Positions 34,967-42,363 of a stretch of DNA of 64,000 nt are shown here, piece after piece (positions within the stretch are counted from its first letter, which is position 1; each line of letters begins with the position of its first letter). The notes under the pieces were generated by a model. The model was given only the letters and a program-made list of their open reading frames with translations, searched no databases and was not told the DNA's origin. This DNA comes from Pseudomonadota bacterium (GTDB taxonomy: Bacteria; Desulfobacterota; Desulfarculia; Desulfarculales; Desulfarculaceae), in NCBI GenBank assembly GCA_018896025.1, contig JAHIND010000007.1, positions 29,050 to 93,049 on the forward strand. The letters run 5' to 3'. The position numbers were made by a program, and so were the translations under genes.

Positions 34967-35047
34967 CGTCTTGTACGTCGTTAAAGCCTTTGCCTTTTGT
35001 ATTTCCTGACCGAAGATCAGAGCCCCGGCCCTTCCCAGCAATAGCAA

Positions 35048-35076
35048 GGGGAGCCAGCCCATTGAGCTAACTCCCC
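35048..35076 (-). terminator. terminator of tRNA-Ser(CGA)
   Basis: Minus-strand GGGGAGTTAGC / GCTGGCTCCCC stem followed by TTGCTATT. Same architecture as the hairpins at 7658 and 5006. Confidence 0.7.
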
Positions 35077-35089
35077 GTAATATTTAAAG

Positions 35090-35185
35090 TGGCGGAGAGG
35101 GTGGGATTCGAACCCACGTGCCGCTTATTAGGCGACAACCCGATTTCGAGTCGGGCCCGTTACGACCGGACTTCGGTACCTCTCC
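35090..35185 (-). tRNA. tRNA-Ser(CGA)
   Basis: A class II tRNA of 96 nt with encoded CCA. The acceptor GGAGAGG pairs with CCTCTCC, the anticodon loop is CTCGAAA (anticodon CGA), the variable arm is long, and the T loop is GGTTCGAATCC. Confidence 0.95.
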
Positions 35186-35217
35186 GCGAGAGACGAAAAG
35201 CTATTATAATGGCGGCG

Positions 35218-35688
35218 CTAGCGTCGCGCCGCGAAAAACTCTCTTAAAATCTCCGCCGCCTCATCGGCCAGCAACCCCCCCTGCACCACCGGCTGGTGGT
35301 TCAGGCCGGCCACCTGGCCCAAATCCAGGGCCGAGCCGTAGGCCCCGGCCTTGGGGTCATAGGCGGCGAACACCACCCGCTCCAGCCGGGCCCACACCAC
35401 CGCCCCGGCGCACATGGCGCAGGGCTCCAGGCTCACGTACAGGGTGCAGCCTGTCAGGCGGTAGTTACCCAGGGCCCGCGCCCCCTGGCGCAGGCAGAGC
35501 ATCTCGGCGTGGGCGGTGGGGTCGCCCTGGGTGATGGTGGCGTTGCCCGCCTGGGCGATCACCTCGCCCGCCGGGCCCACCAACACCGCGCCCACCGGCA
35601 CCTCGCCCTGGGCGGCGGCCCGCCGGGCCAGCTCCAGGGCGCGCTGCATGTGTTCCGTGTCCGCTTGGTTCCATCCCGGTTGAGTCAT
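35218..35688 (-). CDS. tadA: tRNA-specific adenosine deaminase
   Basis: 156 residues. The zinc deaminase motif is complete: TAHAEMLCLRQG (His ligand, catalytic Glu) and LEPCAMCAGAVVWARL (two Cys ligands). VPVGAVLV and YDPKAGAYGS are typical of TadA, which converts the wobble adenosine of tRNA-Arg(ACG) to inosine. The ATG at 35688 (MTQPGWNQAD) gives the usual length; an upstream ATG at 35721 would add 11 residues. It is 36 bases downstream of the PurN-like gene, probably one transcript. Confidence 0.95.
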   Translation of the reverse strand: MTQPGWNQADTEHMQRALELARRAAAQGEVPVGAVLVGPAGEVIAQAGNATITQGDPTAHAEMLCLRQGARALGNYRLTGCTLYVSLEPCAMCAGAVVWARLERVVFAAYDPKAGAYGSALDLGQVAGLNHQPVVQGGLLADEAAEILREFFAARR

Positions 35689-35724
35689 GGGGAAACTACC
35701 ACAGGCCCCAAGGCCCCGCAAGCC

Positions 35725-36510
35725 TTAGGACCGCTCCGCGGGGCGCACCCCGCCTGGTTTCAATCGGCCGTCCAGGGTGGCCACGCCGCCGTCGGTGAGG
35801 CCCAGGCGGCCCTGGGCGATCAGCTCCAACGTGGTGGGGAACACCACCCAGTCCCCGCCCTGTTTGAGGCGCTCCTGGTTGGCGTCGGCCACCTGGCGCA
35901 GGCGGGCGGGATCGGCCTTCAGCTCCTCCAGGGGCGCGGGCAGCTCCACCACGATGGGGTCGCTGACCATGAGCAGAGGGCCGGAGTCCACCCCCAGGTC
36001 GGTGAACAGGGTGGAGGAGCGCAACTCGGTTCGCCCGGCCACGATGGCGTCCATTACCGCGTCGTCTCCCACGAAGCGCCGCTTGCCCGCCGCGTCGGTC
36101 AGGCTCAGGTCCGCCGGATGCACGTTGATGGCCCCGGTGAGGGTGAGGAAGCTCATGTACCCACCCAGGGCGATCACGTCTATCCCGAAGGCCTTGACCA
36201 GGCGGGCGGCCACCTGGTCGTATTCCCGCCGGGCGGCCAGGCCCTGGGCGCTACGCACGCTGCGCTTGAGGCCGCGTTTTTCATGATAGCGGCGCACGTC
36301 GTAGGCGAAGTAGGGCAGGTCAAAGCGCCGGGCTATCTCCTGGCCCCGGCACTTGTCGGTCGCCGTGTCGCTGAAGATGAAGGCCACCTCATAGGAGGCG
36401 TCCGGGGCCTCCAGGAGCTTGATCACGTTGGTGCCCGAGCCGGACATGAAGGCGGCCACCCTCAGGGGGCGCCCCGCCTGGATGGGGTCGAATATGGGTT
36501 TGCCGGCCAT
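35725..36510 (-). CDS. PurN-like formyltransferase-fold protein
   Basis: 261 residues, longer than usual PurN (about 200). The N-terminal phosphate loop FMSGSGTNVIKLLE is typical of phosphoribosylglycinamide formyltransferase. IALGGYMSFLTLTGAINVHPADLS occupies the place of the catalytic GYMRIL...NIHPSLLP. His and Pro are kept, but the SLLP is changed to ADLS, and the sequence after it differs. It may be a formyltransferase with another acceptor or a divergent PurN. No second purN is in view. Confidence 0.7.
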   Translation of the reverse strand: MAGKPIFDPIQAGRPLRVAAFMSGSGTNVIKLLEAPDASYEVAFIFSDTATDKCRGQEIARRFDLPYFAYDVRRYHEKRGLKRSVRSAQGLAARREYDQVAARLVKAFGIDVIALGGYMSFLTLTGAINVHPADLSLTDAAGKRRFVGDDAVMDAIVAGRTELRSSTLFTDLGVDSGPLLMVSDPIVVELPAPLEELKADPARLRQVADANQERLKQGGDWVVFPTTLELIAQGRLGLTDGGVATLDGRLKPGGVRPAERS

Positions 36511-36588
36511 GGGGCCTCCTGAGGGGTTGGGGTTGTTGCCCCTAGTCTATAGGACGCGGGCCGGATTGGGTCAAGGGCGGGGGTGGGG

Positions 36589-37017
36589 TTAGTTCCGGCT
36601 TTCCTGGGAGGAGCGGATTTGTTCCCCGTAGTGCTCCTGCACACAGTGGGGGCAGATGCCGTGGGATATCTCCACCTGCAGGGCCTTTTCCAGGTACTGG
36701 TCCACCGGCGTCCAGTCGTGGCTGAGGGGGGTCTGATCCATGGCGGGGTCCACGGCGTGGCAGTGCATGCACAGGCGCAGCCAGGCCGGTTGGCTCTCCC
36801 GGCGCGGGGGCAAGAGGCGGGCGGCGAGCAGGCCGCACACCGCGCCCAGGGCGGCGGCGGGCAGCAGGTGGTTCCAATTGCCGAAACCGCCGTCGGCCCA
36901 GGCCAGCCAGAGCAGGGAAAGCCCTCCGGCCAGGGCGCACCCGCCCCCGGCGCAAGCCAAGGGTAATAGATTATGGAGCCCCCTGGGGGGTCTGCTGGCC
37001 TGCCCTGGAACCATCAT
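36589..37017 (-). CDS. membrane protein with C-terminal Cys/His metal-site tail
   Basis: 142 residues with two predicted membrane helices (LPLACAGGGCALAGGLSLLW and LLPAAALGAVCGLLAARLL). The soluble tail has LCMHCHAVD, then WTPVDQYLEKALQVEISHGICPHCVQEHYGE. This C-x2-C ... H-x3-C-x2-C pattern with W..V..Y between is the same tail as in the PAS protein at 44250-44867. It probably binds a metal. A Fur-like box (37110-37128) lies upstream of its start. Confidence 0.65.
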   Translation of the reverse strand: MMVPGQASRPPRGLHNLLPLACAGGGCALAGGLSLLWLAWADGGFGNWNHLLPAAALGAVCGLLAARLLPPRRESQPAWLRLCMHCHAVDPAMDQTPLSHDWTPVDQYLEKALQVEISHGICPHCVQEHYGEQIRSSQESRN

Positions 37018-37109
37018 GCCGCTCGTTTTGGGAAAATCATGGGGGAAATTATTTAGCTAGTGTTACTTCAAATGCGAAAGGCTAGTCAACCCCTTTAAAT
37101 TTAAGGCAT

Positions 37110-37128
37110 GTTAATGATAATCAATATG
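37110..37128. promoter_or_regulatory. Fur-box-like site
   Basis: Reads GTTAATGATAATCAATATG: 16 of 19 bases match the consensus GATAATGATAATCATTATC. It lies between the divergent membrane-protein gene and the haem genes. Confidence 0.55.
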
Positions 37129-37188
37129 GATACCTAATAAAATCGGCCCGCCGGGCGCGATTCATGGCCGCGGGCGCCACGGGCTTTC

Positions 37189-37217
37189 TTGACAAGCCCT
37201 CATAGCCTCGACATAAT
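37189..37217 (+). promoter_or_regulatory. promoter of the siroheme decarboxylase-hemL pair
   Basis: TTGACA (37189-37194), a 17-base spacer and CATAAT (37212-37217): close to sigma-70 consensus. The start codon follows about 20 bases later. Confidence 0.75.
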
Positions 37218-37236
37218 CGATTTTTCGGGAGGCATT

Positions 37237-37731
37237 ATGGAGTTGGACGCCGTAGACCGCAAGATCATCTCCCGTTTGCAGAGCGACTTGCCCCTGGTTT
37301 CCCATCCCTTCGCCGACCTGGCGCGGGATTTGGGCCTGGCGGAAGACGAGGTGGTGCGCCGCGTCCAGGCCCTGGCCGACGGCCGGGTGATGCGCCGCTT
37401 CGGGGCCACCCTGCGCCACCAGCGCTCCGGCTTCGCCAGCAACGTCATGGTGGCCTGGCGGGTGCCTCCCGCGCGGGCCCGCGAGGTGGGCGAGCGCCTG
37501 GCCTCTTTCCGCAATGTGAGCCACTGCTACTGGCGCGAGCCCTGCGAAGGATTTACCTATAATCTATTCTCCATGGTCCACGGCCGTAGCGAAGCCGAGT
37601 GCCGCTCCCTGGTGGCCGAAATGGCGGGGCAGGCCCAGGCCGAGGAGTTTGAGTTGCTTTTCTCATTGGAGGAGCTTAAAAAGACCTCCATGCGCTACTT
37701 TGATCGAGAAGGTGAAATCCATGAAGGATGA
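37237..37731 (+). CDS. siroheme decarboxylase subunit (AhbA/AhbB, Lrp/AsnC fold)
   Basis: 164 residues from the ATG at 37237 after GGGAGG. An AsnC-type helix-turn-helix (LDAVDRKIISRLQSD...FADLARDLGL) precedes a RAM-like ligand domain with VMRRFGATLRHQRSGF, NVSHCYWREP and YNLFSMVHG. These are features of AhbA/AhbB, which convert siroheme to didecarboxysiroheme in the alternative haem route of sulfate reducers and archaea. The neighbour hemL (overlap 11 bases) supports a tetrapyrrole role over a transcription factor. Which of the two subunits it is was not decided; the partner is not in this window. Confidence 0.85.
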   Translation: MELDAVDRKIISRLQSDLPLVSHPFADLARDLGLAEDEVVRRVQALADGRVMRRFGATLRHQRSGFASNVMVAWRVPPARAREVGERLASFRNVSHCYWREPCEGFTYNLFSMVHGRSEAECRSLVAEMAGQAQAEEFELLFSLEELKKTSMRYFDREGEIHEG

Positions 37732-39004
37732 GAGATCCCGGGAACTGTGGCAGCGCGCCCAGAAGGTAATCCCCGGTGGTGTGAACAGCCCGGCCAGGGC
37801 CATGCAGGCGGTGGGGCGCGAGCCCGTGTTCATCCGCTCGGCCCGTGGCTGCTACGTCGAAGACGTTGACGGCAACCGTTACATCGACTACGTGGGCTCC
37901 TGGGGCCCCTTGATTTTGGGCCACGCCGATCCGGACGTGGTGGGCGCGGTGAAAAAGGCGGCGGAGCGGGGCACCAGCTTCGGCGCGCCCACCGAGGCTG
38001 AGGTCAACTTCGCCGAGATGCTCACCCGCCTCATCCCCTCCATTGAGCAGGTGCGCCTGGTAAGTAGCGGCACCGAGGCCACCATGAGCGCCCTGCGCCT
38101 GGCCCGAGGCTACACCGAGCGCGACCTCATCGTAAAATTCGACGGCTGCTACCACGGCCACAGCGACGGCCTGTTGGTGGCCTCGGGCAGCGGCCTGGCC
38201 ACCCTGGGCATCCCCTCCTGCCCCGGCGTGCCCTCCGGCGTGGCCGGGCTCTCCATCAGCATCCCTTACAACGACCTGGCCGCCCTGGAAAAGCTCTTCC
38301 ACGAGAAGGGCAAGGACATCGCGGCGGTGATCATCGAGCCGGTGGCCGGCAACATGGGCGTGGTGCCCCCGGCTCCGGGCTATCTGCAAGGGGTGCGCGA
38401 GATCTGCGACGAGTACGGCGCGCTACTCATCTTCGACGAGGTCATCACCGGCTTCCGGGTGGCCCTGGGCGGGGCCCAGGAGCTTTACGGCGTCACCCCG
38501 GACCTGACCACCCTGGGCAAGATCATCGGCGCGGGCCTGCCCCTGGGGGCCTATGGCGGCAAGGCCGAGATCATGCAGAAGATCGCCCCCTGCGGGCCGG
38601 TCTATCAGGCGGGCACCCTCTCGGGCAACCCCCTGGCCACGGCTGCCGGGCTTCGGGCCCTGGACATGCTGGACGTGGCCGGGGTGTACGAGCGCCTGGA
38701 GGAGAGCGCGGCCAAGCTCTACGACGGCCTGGGTGAGATTTTCGCCAAGGCCGGGGTGGACCACTACGGCAACCGGGTGGGAGCCATGTTCTCCTACTTC
38801 TTCCAAAAGGGGCCGGTCACCGACTGGACCAGCGCGGCCAAGAGCGACACCGAGGCCTTTGCCCGCTGGTTCAGGGCCATGCTGGGCCGGGGCATTTACC
38901 TGGCCCCCAGCCAGTTCGAGTGTACCTTCGTGAGCTTGGCTCACGACGCCGACGCCATAGATCAAACCTTGTCGGCGGCGGAAGAAGCGATCAAAGAGGT
39001 CTAA
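37721..39004 (+). CDS. hemL: glutamate-1-semialdehyde 2,1-aminomutase
   Basis: 427 residues. A PLP enzyme that makes 5-aminolevulinate, the common tetrapyrrole precursor. It has PGGVNSPARA, SWGPLILGHADP, SSGTEATMSALRLARGYT, FDGCYHGHSDGLL, LIFDEVITGFRV and TTLGKIIGAGLPLGAYGG with the Schiff-base Lys. The ATG at 37721 overlaps the preceding gene; GAAGGTG is upstream. A strong hairpin follows the stop. Length and motifs are normal. Confidence 0.97.
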   Translation: MKDERSRELWQRAQKVIPGGVNSPARAMQAVGREPVFIRSARGCYVEDVDGNRYIDYVGSWGPLILGHADPDVVGAVKKAAERGTSFGAPTEAEVNFAEMLTRLIPSIEQVRLVSSGTEATMSALRLARGYTERDLIVKFDGCYHGHSDGLLVASGSGLATLGIPSCPGVPSGVAGLSISIPYNDLAALEKLFHEKGKDIAAVIIEPVAGNMGVVPPAPGYLQGVREICDEYGALLIFDEVITGFRVALGGAQELYGVTPDLTTLGKIIGAGLPLGAYGGKAEIMQKIAPCGPVYQAGTLSGNPLATAAGLRALDMLDVAGVYERLEESAAKLYDGLGEIFAKAGVDHYGNRVGAMFSYFFQKGPVTDWTSAAKSDTEAFARWFRAMLGRGIYLAPSQFECTFVSLAHDADAIDQTLSAAEEAIKEV

Positions 39005-39031
39005 GGGCTCTCGGTCAATACAAAGCAAAAT

Positions 39032-39066
39032 TTAAGGCGGGGCCGCGCGTGGCGGCTCCGCCTTAA
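39032..39066 (+). terminator. terminator of hemL
   Basis: TTAAGGCGG-GCCGC / GCGGC-CCGCCTTAA stem with a five-base loop, then TCTTTG. Confidence 0.7.
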
Positions 39067-39234
39067 TCTTTGGGATGGGAATTGTATGGCTAGAAAAATC
39101 ACGCCTTGGATAGGGGCTAATTTGGCGACTACTTGCCAGACTTATTTTTCTCGGAAGTTCGCTTATGCTTAGGGGATGTTTCTAAGAGGTGCTTAACTAT
39201 ATTTGAGAATGGGATGGGTTGCCACCACTTATCG

Positions 39235-39810
39235 CTACTTGGTTTCGGTTGCTGCTTCTTTACCATGCAAAGTTACCATTTCTTCAATAGAACCTTGCCT
39301 ATATTGGGGAGGTAGTACCGCAGTTTCACTTGCCGAGCACACCCTCATCCCCAGCTTTTTAATTTCTTCTGCCTTTTTCAATATAGTCTTTCTATCATCG
39401 GATATAAATTCATCGCATTTCATTTCCAATGCACTGGCTACATGCAACGAATCATAAGGTTTTAGGTTTATATCATGCTCCCAAAGCAAATCGCGAGCCC
39501 TATTAACCACAAATATATCGTTCTGCACCAGAGTGATACCGCTCTCTCCAGACAGCAGCATGACATCGAAAAGACGCCTTACTTCATCGTTTAATATTGT
39601 TTTATCAGCTTCATCTTTGATATATCTGCATTCGGGCACAGCCAAAATAGACGTAAAAACTTTTAGCTTTCCATCTTGTGCTGCTAGCAGCATTTTTTTG
39701 CAAAGCCAGGCTTCTTCTGCTCTTTTACCTACCGGCACAACGCCATAATCAACCCTTGCCATATCAATTAGATAGCAAGAGTCAAGATAGATGCTAGGCG
39801 TTTTCGCCAT
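39235..39810 (-). CDS. PIN-domain nuclease (toxin-like)
   Basis: 191 residues. PIN-domain acidic residues are visible: IYLDSCYLID near residue 10, VPECRYIKDEADK near 60, and PYDSLHVASALEMKCDEFISDD near 118-138. The family cleaves RNA and often acts as a VapC-like toxin; this one is longer than typical VapC (about 130). A 17-base overlap with the gene upstream shows coupling. The pair is A/T-rich against its surroundings, as in acquired modules. Confidence 0.85.
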   Translation of the reverse strand: MAKTPSIYLDSCYLIDMARVDYGVVPVGKRAEEAWLCKKMLLAAQDGKLKVFTSILAVPECRYIKDEADKTILNDEVRRLFDVMLLSGESGITLVQNDIFVVNRARDLLWEHDINLKPYDSLHVASALEMKCDEFISDDRKTILKKAEEIKKLGMRVCSASETAVLPPQYRQGSIEEMVTLHGKEAATETK

Positions 39811-40630
39811 TGTCCCTTACTTCCCTTATGTGATCGGCAGCCGACACATCACCGGCCAAACCTGGGGCGCATCCAAAAAATTTTTCGAAATCTTCGCGGG
39901 AATACGGAGGGGCTTTTTCGAACTTACGCGCTTCAATCATTTCCAGCTTTTGTTCGGGAAGGGTGGCGCGCATTTTCCCGGACACAAAAACCACAGCATC
40001 CTTCGGCTCCAATAAGGAAACCACCTCGTTATACTGCGAGTCCTTGTAGTAGCAGCTAATTAACCTGTTAGTGGATAGCTCTCTAATTTTTATCCAAGGT
40101 AGTTCTCCCGCATTTTGGGCTTCTTTGTGTAAAGAATGAACATATCCTTGAATGCCACCCTCATATATTACTTGGTTGGCCTTACTTTTAAACACCTCTA
40201 CTTTCATAGCCTCTTGTTTGTCGAAATTCAGCCATTCAGCAGGGCTTGGCTCACCATTACTGTACACGCCAAAGTCAATAGATTCGCCAAGTTCCACTGC
40301 ATTGGCTATTTTAATATACTGTTTGACGGTTTCTATTCCGTACCCGTTAGCGGCTACTTTTTCAGCGGGACTAGACAATAGCTCTCTGAACTGTTGGTTA
40401 TAGATTCGTCTGCTTTGGTCGCTCACCTCTCCGAGGTATTGGTTGTCATAATTGAGGGAGCTTTCAGTAAAGTTCAATGCAATCCACTTATTGGGATCAG
40501 TATCAACCCCAATATCGGCGGCCAGGAGATCTAGCAGGCGAAACACTTCACCACTGAGGGCAGATAAGCGAGAGAGTTTTATCCCACGCTTGCCTTTGTT
40601 GAAGCTAACCCTAATTCTAATATTGGCCAT
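39794..40630 (-). CDS. unrecognised protein coupled to the PIN nuclease
   Basis: 278 residues from the ATG at 40630 after GGGGAGG. No known domain is recognised. The middle has a helix-rich part (SRRIYNQQFRELLSSPAEKV), the end a basic/acidic tail. Its stop overlaps the PIN start, so the two are made together in the order partner-nuclease. The partner could be an antitoxin or a targeting subunit, but it is much larger than usual antitoxins and lacks an obvious DNA-binding motif. Confidence 0.65.
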   Translation of the reverse strand: MANIRIRVSFNKGKRGIKLSRLSALSGEVFRLLDLLAADIGVDTDPNKWIALNFTESSLNYDNQYLGEVSDQSRRIYNQQFRELLSSPAEKVAANGYGIETVKQYIKIANAVELGESIDFGVYSNGEPSPAEWLNFDKQEAMKVEVFKSKANQVIYEGGIQGYVHSLHKEAQNAGELPWIKIRELSTNRLISCYYKDSQYNEVVSLLEPKDAVVFVSGKMRATLPEQKLEMIEARKFEKAPPYSREDFEKFFGCAPGLAGDVSAADHIREVRDNGENA

Positions 40631-40927
40631 GTAGCGTTGGCCTCCCCTCATGCAGCACTGCTGGATAAGTATCGGTACACCAGCTACTTCCCTTCAATGC
40701 CCCTTAAGGCAAGGATGGGGAGTTAAACATCGTTGAACCTGCGATTGCTGTATCCAAAGTCGAACTCACCCACATAGCGCCGCAAATACAGGGGGCCGCA
40801 ATGTTGCCGAAATAGTACTAAATGGCATTAGTTGCGGAATCCCCTGCGCACTCGCCTTTAGCGTGGCATACGACCCCTCGCCCAGTAAAGTCTTTTTCAA
40901 GCCCCTGGAAGACTCCCGTATTGCGCC

Positions 40928-42223
40928 TTAGCTCAGTTTACGCTTATCTTGCACCCGTTCCGCCTTGCCCTGGTTCATGGGCAAGCCGCCGGGCTCCAAT
41001 ATCTCCACCGCCGGGGTGACCAGCAGCTCGTCGCGCAGGGCCTTGGCCAGGGCGCGGGCCAGGCCCGCCCGCTCCTCCGGGGAGAGCCCAGCCGCCTCGG
41101 GGCTAAGCTCGGCCCGAATGGTCATGGCGTCGGCCTCGCCCTTGTTCTCCAATACGATGAGGTACTGGCCCCCTATCGCCTTGAAGTCCATGAGCACCGA
41201 CTCCACCTGCATGGGGTAGACGTTGACCCCCTTGATGATGAACATGTCGTCGCTGCGCCCCACGATGCGGCTCAGGCGGCGGTGGCTGCGGCCACAGGCG
41301 CACTCGCCGGGCAGCAGGGCGGCCAGGTCGCGGGTGCGGTAGCGGATCAGGGGCATGGCCCGGCGCTCCAGGGTGGTGATGACCAACTCGCCCACCTGGC
41401 CCGGCTCCACCGGCTCCATGGTCATGGGGTGCAGCACTTCCAACAGGAAGGCGTCTTCCCACAGGTGCAGGCCGTTCTGCTCCGGGCACTCCATGGCCAC
41501 CCCCGGCCCGTTGATCTCGCTGAGGCCGTAGCTGTTGTAGGCCTTCACCCCGAACCGCTCCTCCAGCCGCTTGCGGGTCTGCTCGCTGTGGGGCTCGGCC
41601 CCGATTATGGCTATCCTGAGCTTGGTGTCGGTGCGCGGGTCCAGGCCCTGCTCGGCAAAGACTCCGGCCAGGCGCAGTGCGTAGCTGGGGATGAGGTGCA
41701 TGGCCGTGGTGCCGAACTGGCGCATGAGCGCTATCTGGCGGCGGCTGTTGCCGGTGCCCACGGGGATGACCATGGCCCCCAGGCGCTCGGCCCCCTGGTG
41801 TATGCCCAGGCCGCCGGAAAACAGGCCGTAGCCGGTGATGTTTTGGAACACGTCGGCCGGGCGCACCCCGGCCATGTACAGGCTGCGGGCCATCACGTTG
41901 GCCCAGGCGCGCAGGTCGGTTTTGGTGTGCAATATGGCGGTGGGGGTGCCGGTGGTGCCGCTGGAGGCGTGCAAACGCACCACCTGGCTCCGGGGCACGG
42001 CCAACATGCCCCAAGGGAAGCTGTCGCGCAGGTCCTGCTTCACGGTGAAGGGCAGGCCCCGCACGTCCTCGGGCGAGTTGATGTCTTCAGGGTTGACTCC
42101 GGCCAGGGTCTGGGAATAGAAGGGCGATTTCTTGGCTTGGGCTACGGTGCGGCGCAGGCGGGTGGTTTGCAGTTCGCGAAGCTGTTCACGGGGCATCAGC
42201 TCTAGGTCTTTTTGCCAAAACAT
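40928..42223 (-). CDS. phenylacetate-CoA ligase family protein
   Basis: 431 residues, an acyl-adenylate-forming enzyme. The P-loop HASSGTTGTPT, YGLSEINGPGVAMEC, LVITTLERRAMPLIRYRTRD and IVGRSDDMFIIKGVNVYP are all typical of the PaaK family, as is the length. It would activate an aryl acetate or a related acid with ATP and CoA. Many anaerobes have several PaaK paralogues, so the substrate is not fixed. It is monocistronic; no other phenylacetate gene is nearby. Confidence 0.92.
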   Translation of the reverse strand: MFWQKDLELMPREQLRELQTTRLRRTVAQAKKSPFYSQTLAGVNPEDINSPEDVRGLPFTVKQDLRDSFPWGMLAVPRSQVVRLHASSGTTGTPTAILHTKTDLRAWANVMARSLYMAGVRPADVFQNITGYGLFSGGLGIHQGAERLGAMVIPVGTGNSRRQIALMRQFGTTAMHLIPSYALRLAGVFAEQGLDPRTDTKLRIAIIGAEPHSEQTRKRLEERFGVKAYNSYGLSEINGPGVAMECPEQNGLHLWEDAFLLEVLHPMTMEPVEPGQVGELVITTLERRAMPLIRYRTRDLAALLPGECACGRSHRRLSRIVGRSDDMFIIKGVNVYPMQVESVLMDFKAIGGQYLIVLENKGEADAMTIRAELSPEAAGLSPEERAGLARALAKALRDELLVTPAVEILEPGGLPMNQGKAERVQDKRKLS

Positions 42224-42363
42224 GCTGAATTCTCCGGTGCGGGCGATAATGGCCTAACATACTACCCTGAAGGGCCGCCCACAACCCGCCGCCCTTGCCA
42301 CCGGGGGCTCATTGCGCAAAAATGAAGGCGCGTAACCTAAAAAACCGAGGAGCCGGTGGCCCC

